Source: Clostridia bacterium 41_269 (GTDB taxonomy: Bacteria > Bacillota > DTU086). From it: 64,000 nt of DNA. The translations under genes were made by a program, and so were the position numbers. The stretch spans positions 1-64,000 of the forward strand of contig LGEZ01000003.1 in the NCBI GenBank assembly GCA_001508005.1. The letters are read 5' to 3'. Shown piece by piece: positions 58,326 through 64,000 of the stretch. Below the pieces are notes generated by a model. It was not told the DNA's origin. It ran no database searches and saw only the letters and a list, made by a program, of their open reading frames with translations. Within the stretch, counting starts at the first letter, position 1, and every line of letters begins with the position of its first letter.

Positions 58326-59917
58326 ATGATAAAAGTTAAATTTCCTATTTTCCCCGTTGCTGTTTCTGGGATTTTGTTTGCAGTTTTTTTTATAATTTCC
58401 CCATTAATCCCTATTAATTTTAACAGCTATGTTGTAGTACGTAATTTCATTGAATTTTGGGCTGCAGTTTTAATTATAATTTTGCTTTTGATGGCAGTAT
58501 ATGCATTTTGCTGTGATAGAACACTGCGCTATGGATTGGTTAGTGTATTTTTAGCAGGAGCTGTACTTTCTCAGATTTTTCACATCTTTTCCTGTCCCGG
58601 TATGCCTGATTTTATTACTCCAAATTCTATGAATAAAGGATATTGGTTTTTCTTATTGTCTAAATTTTTGCTGGGAGCAGCGTTTTTGGTTTTCGCAGCG
58701 GGTCAGTCAATGCAGATTAAAGATATTTTTTGCAGGTTTTATTTGATCCTGCTGGGCTTAGGGGAGGCAGCGGCATTGTTATTTATTTTATTAAGGCACA
58801 GAGCCCTTCCCGCCGTTTTCAGCGGGTTTGAAGTGAGACTCAGCCTTTATAGGATTATTCTGGAAGCAGCAGCCTTATTGTTATTTTTAGCTGCTGCTTA
58901 TTTTTTATTTACTGATATTTCGTTTAAGGGGAATCACAGTCAGAATCCCAATGGTAAAACGGCTTATATTTTAAAGGGGGTCATATTTTATGTTCTGGCA
59001 TATGCCTTTGCTTTCTTGATTAAACTGCCTGCTGAAATATATTTTTTGTTGAATCATGCTTTTTCGGCTGCAGCCCTTTTCTTTATGTTTTTGGGTATTT
59101 TGTCGGTGTCAAATATAAAAAATTACTTTATCGGCAATACCAGATCAAAGCAATTCTTGAAACAAGTGGAGAATCTTTCTGCCCTAGGTTATATAACTGC
59201 GGGTACCGTTCACGAAATTCGCAATTCTCTGACATCTGTTAGGGGTTTTTTGCAGGTGATAAAGAAAAATTGGAAAAGGGACAGGATTTGAAGGAATCCG
59301 ACCTCAAGATGTATGCTTCATTAATGCTCAGCGAGGTGGACCGCACCCATTCCCTTTTAAATGAACTTCTTTTTATTTCCAAGCCCCAACCCCAGTCGGA
59401 TTTAAAGACCTGTAATTTAGGCAGCATTGTGATGGAGGTTCTACCCATCATTAAAAACCACAGCATCCTTAAAGAAGTGGAGCTGGAAGTGTCAATTTCT
59501 AAGGCTCCCATGCTTGTGCAGATCAATCCCCAACAGGTAAAGCAGGTGATTTTAAACCTTACCAGCAACGCCTTTGAAGCTATGGATAACTGCTCAAAGA
59601 AAACCTTAAGCATAAAATGCTTTCCCCTGCCCTGCGGCAGCAAAATAAGATTGGAGATTTCTGATACCGGTAAGGGGATCCCCTGTCATCTACAGGAAAA
59701 AATATTTGAGCCCTTTTTCAGTACCAAAGAAGAGAAAAAAGGCACCGGCTTGGGATTGTATGTGGTTAAAAACATTGTGGAAGAACTGAATGGGAAAATA
59801 TGGGTTAAAAGTGAAACGGGTGTGGGAACCTCCTTTTTCATTGAATTAACAGGCATTATGGCACACTCCAATGTAAAAAATATGAGCAGCCGAGCTGATA
59901 TAATAACTGCTTCATGA
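58326..59917 (+). CDS. Membrane sensor histidine kinase (frameshifted)
   Basis: N-terminal region with about eight hydrophobic segments (resembling MASE-type sensor domains), then HisKA with the phospho-acceptor in GTVHEIRNSLTSVRG, and an HATPase domain with NLTSNAFEAM, SDTGKGIP and GTGLGLYVVKNI. The first frame ends at 59291 and the second runs from before 59261. Adding one A to AAA (59261-59263) gives QVIKEKLEKGQDLKESDLK. ATG at 58326 behind GGGGGGAGG. No response regulator is adjacent, so it is an orphan; a Spo0A-feeding role is possible but unproven. Confidence 0.8.
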
Positions 59918-59984
59918 AAAAATGATTGTTTTAGTTTAATGGTTTAACATTATAAGGAAGATATTATAAAAAAGAATTAGGAAG

Positions 59985-60019
59985 TGTTAGTATAGTTTAT
60001 ATATGTCTAAATACTAACA
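59985..60019. other. Inverted repeat upstream of the radical SAM gene
   Basis: TGTTAGTAT (59985-59993) and ATACTAACA (60011-60019) are perfect complements with a 17-base AT-rich spacer, ending 17 bases before the start codon. It could be an operator or a hairpin in the leader. Confidence 0.5.
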
Positions 60020-60036
60020 TTGGCTGTGGGGACGGG

Positions 60037-60987
60037 GTGAATGTTTTTGTGGAAACTAGGGATAGATATCGAACATATTCAAAGTACCTTAAGGAAAAAT
60101 ATGGTGGTAGGGTGCATAAGATTTCCATAAATCTTCCGGGGACATGCCCCAACAGGGATGGAACGCGCAGCACAGGAGGGTGTATTTACTGTGATGAGGA
60201 AGGCTCCGGCTTTAATGCCCTCCCAAGCACCATGTCGGTAAGGGAACAGGTTGAAAAGAGCAGAGAATATTTAAAAAAGCGTTTCAAGGCAGAAAAATTC
60301 ATCAGCTATTTTCAATCCTATACAAACACTTATCTTTCCTTAGACAAATTTAAAACTAATATAAGGGATGCATTGGGCCCTGATATAGTGGGGATAAGTG
60401 TGTCCACCCGCCCCGACTGCGTGCAGGAAGAGTATCTGGATGCCTTAGGGGAAATAAAGGATGAATGGGGTGTTGATATAAATGTAGAACTAGGGCTGCA
60501 GACAGTAAACTATAGGACCTTAAAAAAAATTAACAGAGGCCATACTTTAGCGGAGTTTGTTGATGCTGTAAACCGCATCAAACCCAGGGGCTTTGAAATA
60601 TGTGTTCATATGATACTAAATCTTCCCTGGGATGATATTACGGATGTTGTGGAGGGGGCTAAATTTTTATCTGCTTTGGGGGTCCATTATGTTAAGCTGC
60701 ATTCCCTGTACATAGTTGAAGGAACGCCCCTTGGGGAAATGTTTAAAAAAGGTGAAATTGAAGTGGCTCCCCTGAGTGAATATGTGCGAAGGGTAGGAGC
60801 TTTTTTGGAATATCTTGACCCCAATATAGTTATCCAGAGGCTTGCAGCAAAGGGCCCTAAGGGAAAGCTTCTTTTCTGCAATTGGGGCTTAAGCTTATGG
60901 GCTGTTAAGCAGGAAATAGAAAGATATCTTGAGGAGCAGGACATTTACCAGGGTAAAAAATTTAATTATTTAAAGAGAAATCTTTAA
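60037..60987 (+). CDS. TIGR01212/YhcC family radical SAM protein
   Basis: A 316-residue radical SAM protein. The cluster motif in this family is CPNRDGTRSTGGCIYC near residue 36 (first C, then CxxC after nine more residues), followed by SYFQSYTNTY and VELGLQTVNYRTLKKINRGH. The function is not established; some relatives are tRNA-modifying or associated with redox stress. GTG start at 60037 after GGGGACGGG. Confidence 0.87.
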   Translation: MNVFVETRDRYRTYSKYLKEKYGGRVHKISINLPGTCPNRDGTRSTGGCIYCDEEGSGFNALPSTMSVREQVEKSREYLKKRFKAEKFISYFQSYTNTYLSLDKFKTNIRDALGPDIVGISVSTRPDCVQEEYLDALGEIKDEWGVDINVELGLQTVNYRTLKKINRGHTLAEFVDAVNRIKPRGFEICVHMILNLPWDDITDVVEGAKFLSALGVHYVKLHSLYIVEGTPLGEMFKKGEIEVAPLSEYVRRVGAFLEYLDPNIVIQRLAAKGPKGKLLFCNWGLSLWAVKQEIERYLEEQDIYQGKKFNYLKRNL

Positions 60988-61024
60988 AAAAATTTTTTTT
61001 GGGAGCCAGCAGATGCGCTTGCAG

Positions 61025-61273
61025 CTACATTTTAAGGCCCCTTATGGTATTTTTGCTGCCGCTGTATAAGCCCACAGCAGAAAGCCCCATTACTAGGCCC
61101 AACAGCACTGCTTCCTTGGGTTGCCCCGGAGCAATATAGACAAAGGCAGCTGTAAATCCCAGGAGAAGGGATAAAAGGGGTGCAAACCTGGTAGGAAAGC
61201 CAAATTTTTTTGCCAGCTGAACAATACCCACTATTATGGGTATCAATGAAATGCCGTATACAGAAATTTCCAT
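61025..61273 (-). CDS. Small two- or three-helix membrane protein, possibly holin-like
   Basis: An 82-residue protein with hydrophobic segments at about 7-20, 31-49 and 54-72 and little else. Length and layout resemble small phage-holin-type or unknown membrane proteins, but no phage gene is nearby. ATG start. Function unknown. Confidence 0.5.
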   Translation of the reverse strand: MEISVYGISLIPIIVGIVQLAKKFGFPTRFAPLLSLLLGFTAAFVYIAPGQPKEAVLLGLVMGLSAVGLYSGSKNTIRGLKM

Positions 61274-61360
61274 AAATTATACCCCCTTTTTCTGCTACTA
61301 AATAATTATGGAAAAAGGGGGCAGATTATCCTAAAAAGTTTTTGTTTTTAAATAAATCTG

Positions 61361-62170
61361 CTATTTCTGCGCGGCAAACAACTTTTTAAAAGAAATGACT
61401 AAAAGCAGTATAAAGAGGGAAAACATAATTATGGTGCCTCCGGGGGCCAGTGAGAAATAAAAGGAAAGCACCAGGCCTGAGACAACACTTAGGAGTGCTG
61501 CTGCTACTGAGATATAAACTGAAGCCTTAAAACTTTTTGCAATTTGCATGCTGGTTGCAGCGGGAATAATCATGAGGGAAGAAACCAAAAGGATACCCAC
61601 AATGCGCATGGATACAGCAACGGTTATAGCTGTGAGCACGGTAAAGTAAAGGTTAATTTTGTTTACGGGAATCCCCGCTATTCGTGCTCCTTCCTCGTCA
61701 AAGGCAATAAAAAAGAGAGGCCAATAAAGTACAATAATGGAAACTACGACAATTAAACCCACAGCAGCCATTATAAAAAGATCCATTTTGGTAACAGAAG
61801 CAATGCTGCCGAAAAGGTAGCATAAAACGGAAGCGGTGTTCCCCCTTCCGAGGCTTATTAATATTACTGCAAGGCCCATCCCGCTGGACATTGTAATGGC
61901 TGTGGCCAGCTCCGCATATTTTGAATAGTGCCTTCTGAGATATTCAATTCCTAAGCTTCCTCCCAGGGCAAAGAGCATGGCAGTAATTGTTGCATTGAAA
62001 CCTGCCGTCAAACCTGCAGCTACCCCTGCAAGGGAAATGTGAGAAAGGGTGTCCCCTATCAGGGACAGCCTTCTTAAAACTAAAAAAATACCGATTATAG
62101 GGCAGATAATTCCCACAATTATTCCTGCTGTAAGGGCTCTCTGCATAAAATGGTATTCAAATATTTCCAC
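61361..62170 (-). CDS. znuB: Zinc ABC transporter permease
   Basis: A 269-residue integral membrane protein of the ABC-3 family with about eight helices. Family segments include ALTAGIIVGIICPIIG at the N-terminus, SLIGDTLSHISLAGVAAG and the C-terminal LLVSSLMIIPAATSM. It forms the channel for zinc or manganese with the ATPase and binding lipoprotein upstream. GTG start after GGGGGC. Confidence 0.9.
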   Translation of the reverse strand: MEIFEYHFMQRALTAGIIVGIICPIIGIFLVLRRLSLIGDTLSHISLAGVAAGLTAGFNATITAMLFALGGSLGIEYLRRHYSKYAELATAITMSSGMGLAVILISLGRGNTASVLCYLFGSIASVTKMDLFIMAAVGLIVVVSIIVLYWPLFFIAFDEEGARIAGIPVNKINLYFTVLTAITVAVSMRIVGILLVSSLMIIPAATSMQIAKSFKASVYISVAAALLSVVSGLVLSFYFSLAPGGTIIMFSLFILLLVISFKKLFAAQK

Positions 62171-62197
62171 GGCAGCATGCCCCCTTAAATTTTAGTT

Positions 62198-62932
62198 TCA
62201 ATGCAGATGATAAAGCTGGGTGATATAGCTGTGGGTAATTTTTTTATCTTTGTACAGCTGGGGATCGTGCTCCAAAATTTTATTTTGGTGGATACACACC
62301 ATCCTATTAACCCGTTTTACTGTTCCTGATATGTCGTGGGTTACCATTACTATGGTTAACCCCTGCTCTTTATGGAGTTTTTCGAGAAGCATATATAGAG
62401 ACTCTTGAGATTCAGGGTCAAGCCCTACCATTGGTTCATCAAGAAAAAGCAGTTCAGGTTCTGCCACCAAAATTCTTGCCAGCATTACTTTCTGCTGCTG
62501 GCCGCCGGAAAGCCTGCCCACCAAACAATTTCCCAGTTCTGAAAGTCCAACCATTTCCAGAGACTTTTCAACTCTTTCCCAATCTTTAGGCCTCATGGGT
62601 TTAAGAAATCCCAGGTGGGCACTTGCCTGGGCTCCCACCACTTCCCTCACTGTTGCTGGAAAGTGGGAATTAAAAAAAGCCGCTCTTTGGGACAGATAGC
62701 CTATTTTTTTCCACTGATTAAAAGCTTCCACTGGGGTGTTAAAAATTAATATTTTCCCCTTTTGGGGTTTTAAAAGCCCCAGTATCAGTTTAATTAGGGT
62801 ACTTTTCCCTGAACCATTGGGCCCCACTACGGCCAAAAAATCCGACCGGAAAACAGTGAGGCTGGCATTTTCTAAAATTGTTTTACTGCCGTAGGAGAAG
62901 GTTATGTCTTTGACTTCTATTATTTTTTCCAT
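62198..62932 (-). CDS. znuC: Zinc ABC transporter ATP-binding protein
   Basis: ABC ATPase of 244 residues: Walker A GPNGSGKST, Q-loop in YLSQRAAF, signature LSGGQQQK, Walker B LLFLDEP and the switch histidine in MVTHD. ATG at 62932 overlaps the znuA stop, pointing to coupled translation. A slightly longer start at 62950 is less likely. Confidence 0.92.
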   Translation of the reverse strand: MEKIIEVKDITFSYGSKTILENASLTVFRSDFLAVVGPNGSGKSTLIKLILGLLKPQKGKILIFNTPVEAFNQWKKIGYLSQRAAFFNSHFPATVREVVGAQASAHLGFLKPMRPKDWERVEKSLEMVGLSELGNCLVGRLSGGQQQKVMLARILVAEPELLFLDEPMVGLDPESQESLYMLLEKLHKEQGLTIVMVTHDISGTVKRVNRMVCIHQNKILEHDPQLYKDKKITHSYITQLYHLH

Positions 62933-63843
62933 TACTTTTTCTCTCTGCATTCCAACGCCACCTTAAGATTTTTGAGATTTTCCCTCATCAGATCCATGTA
63001 ATCTTTTCCTTCTTTAATCTGTTCCTCAGTTAAGCTTCCAATGGGGTATAAAACCAAAAGCTTCGCTCCCGTTTCTTCTCCAAGGATTTCTGCTGCTTTG
63101 GGGCTGATAAAGGGTTCTGTGAAGATATACTTTATATTCTTATCTTTAAGCTGTTTTGCCAGTTCGGCTAAGCGTGCGGGGCTGGGTTCGCTTTCAGGAG
63201 AAATTCCCATAATGGATATTTGTTTTAAGCCGTATCTTTCAGCAAGATATCCAAAGGCGCTGTGGGTTACTACGAACTCTTTTCTGCTGCACTGGGAGAG
63301 AGCTTTTATATATTCTTCGTGGAGTGCATCCAGTTCCGCGGCAAGTTCACGATAATTGTTTTCATAAACAGTTCTGCTGTTTGGGTCTGCCTTAACCAGC
63401 AGATCCTTTATAGCTTCAGCAGCTTTTTTGGCCAGCAGGGGATCCAGCCAGAAATGGGGGTCCCTCTGATTTGAACTTCCTTTAAAAAGGGTGCCTGCTA
63501 TTTCCAATGTCTTAACTCCGTTTTCCTGTAAAGAATTTGCTGTATCTCGGGCCCAGGGTTCAAGACCGGCTCCGGTGTAAATAAAAACCTGGGTTTCCTG
63601 AAGCTCTGCTATATCTTTAGGGCTGGGCTCCCAGCTGTGGGGATCTGATGCGGGGGGCATGAGTTCCTTTACCTCAGCCGCATTTCCTGCTATTCTTGAA
63701 GTAAGATAGTATAGGGGATAGATGCTCGTATACACCTGAATTGTCTCTTCTTGGGAAGAAGCTTCCTGGCTGTCCGCACATCCAAAAGCAGAAAAAATAA
63801 AAATTCCCAAAAGCATAATTACAGCGGTCTTTTGAAACTTCAA
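62932..63843 (-). CDS. znuA: Zinc-binding lipoprotein of the ABC transporter
   Basis: A 303-residue substrate-binding lipoprotein of the cluster A-I metal family. The lipobox FGC is near residue 22; metal-ligand histidines lie in DPHSWEPSP, DPHFWLDP and VTHSAFGYL, and an acidic residue is expected near the C-terminus. No long histidine-rich loop is present. TTG start after GGAGGAG, overlapping the end of the Fur-family gene. Zinc is favoured over manganese by the regulator context, not proven. Confidence 0.9.
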   Translation of the reverse strand: MKFQKTAVIMLLGIFIFSAFGCADSQEASSQEETIQVYTSIYPLYYLTSRIAGNAAEVKELMPPASDPHSWEPSPKDIAELQETQVFIYTGAGLEPWARDTANSLQENGVKTLEIAGTLFKGSSNQRDPHFWLDPLLAKKAAEAIKDLLVKADPNSRTVYENNYRELAAELDALHEEYIKALSQCSRKEFVVTHSAFGYLAERYGLKQISIMGISPESEPSPARLAELAKQLKDKNIKYIFTEPFISPKAAEILGEETGAKLLVLYPIGSLTEEQIKEGKDYMDLMRENLKNLKVALECREKK

Positions 63844-64000
63844 CTTTGCTGCTCCTCCTTTCCATCCAGTTTTTTCGTCTTATTATATTTGCAGTTTCGG
63901 CAGTACCCATAGATTTCGAAGCTGTGATTTTCTATGGAGAAGTCTTGGGAATCAGCAGCCCTAAATATTTCACTGTTGAATGGACAAACCTGGATTTCAA
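63840..64000 (-). CDS. Fur-family metal regulator, C-terminal fragment (cut by window edge)
   Basis: The last 52 or so codons of a Fur/Zur/PerR-type repressor. Visible are CPFNSEIFRAADS, the histidine in IENHSFEIYGYC and the structural zinc pair CRNC. The tail is lysine-rich and the stop overlaps the znuA start by 3 bases. Being the first gene of a zinc uptake operon makes Zur the best guess. The N-terminal DNA-binding domain lies outside the window. Confidence 0.8.
   Translation of the reverse strand, partial: EIQVCPFNSEIFRAADSQDFSIENHSFEIYGYCRNCKYNKTKKLDGKEEQQS

Noticed and set aside
61025-61273. Prophage remnant based on the holin-like protein
   Set aside because: No other phage gene, integrase or attachment site is seen around it.

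Overview
The window is a chromosomal replication-origin region from an anaerobic, endospore-forming member of the Clostridia (Bacillota). The assignment rests on gene content: the Bacillota-type origin order (gyrA, gyrB, remB, recF, an S4-domain gene, dnaN, dnaA, then divergent rpmH, rnpA, yidD, yidC, jag, mnmE, mnmG, rsmG, parA, parB, parS), sporulation genes (bofA, yyaC, a GerMN lipoprotein), a ferredoxin-dependent 2-oxoacid oxidoreductase operon, and a selenocysteine locus (selA, selB, tRNA-Sec). The sequence is AT-rich and uses many GTG and TTG starts behind strong purine-rich ribosome binding sites. I cannot name the genus.

Left arm (1-25.5 kb), almost all on the minus strand, leading away from the origin: tandem promoters of an rRNA operon that runs off the left edge; a kor operon with a P-loop ATPase; bofA, DUF2508, recR, ybaB and dnaX; SRP RNA; five serine and arginine tRNA genes around tadA, with a fourth serine tRNA nearby; a fluoride riboswitch with crcB and DUF190; serS; a serine T-box controlling an aminotransferase and serA; pdxS and pdxT; gyrA; cca; a ferritin-like gene on the plus strand; gyrB, remB, recF, S4, dnaN and dnaA.

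Origin (25.2-27.2 kb): between dnaA and dnaN there is an AT-rich tract, six DnaA-trios, a TGG-rich spacer and a near-consensus DnaA box. Two perfect DnaA boxes lie upstream of dnaA.

Right arm (27.2-64 kb), mainly plus strand: the rpmH-to-parB set, a long rod-like RNA candidate (possibly 6S RNA) and a perfect parS. Next come DUF554, larE-larB-larC on the minus strand, DUF4446, an M23 peptidase, bactofilin, a phosphoribosyltransferase, UPF0180, yyaC, the GerMN lipoprotein, selA-selB-queT-tRNA-Sec, a CaCA exchanger with histidine-rich loops, a Na/Pi cotransporter, an acyl-CoA synthetase with an XRE-cupin regulator, trkH-trkA potassium uptake, a sensor kinase, a radical SAM protein, and a zinc uptake operon headed by a Fur-family gene cut by the right edge.

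The most important oddity is that six conserved genes between 32.9 and 59.3 kb (rsmG, M23 peptidase, Na/Pi cotransporter, XRE-cupin regulator, trkH, histidine kinase) are each split by a single-base change at a homopolymer. I see none to the left. Sequencing error is the simplest explanation; slippage or real decay are alternatives. No phage, insertion sequence or CRISPR array was seen.
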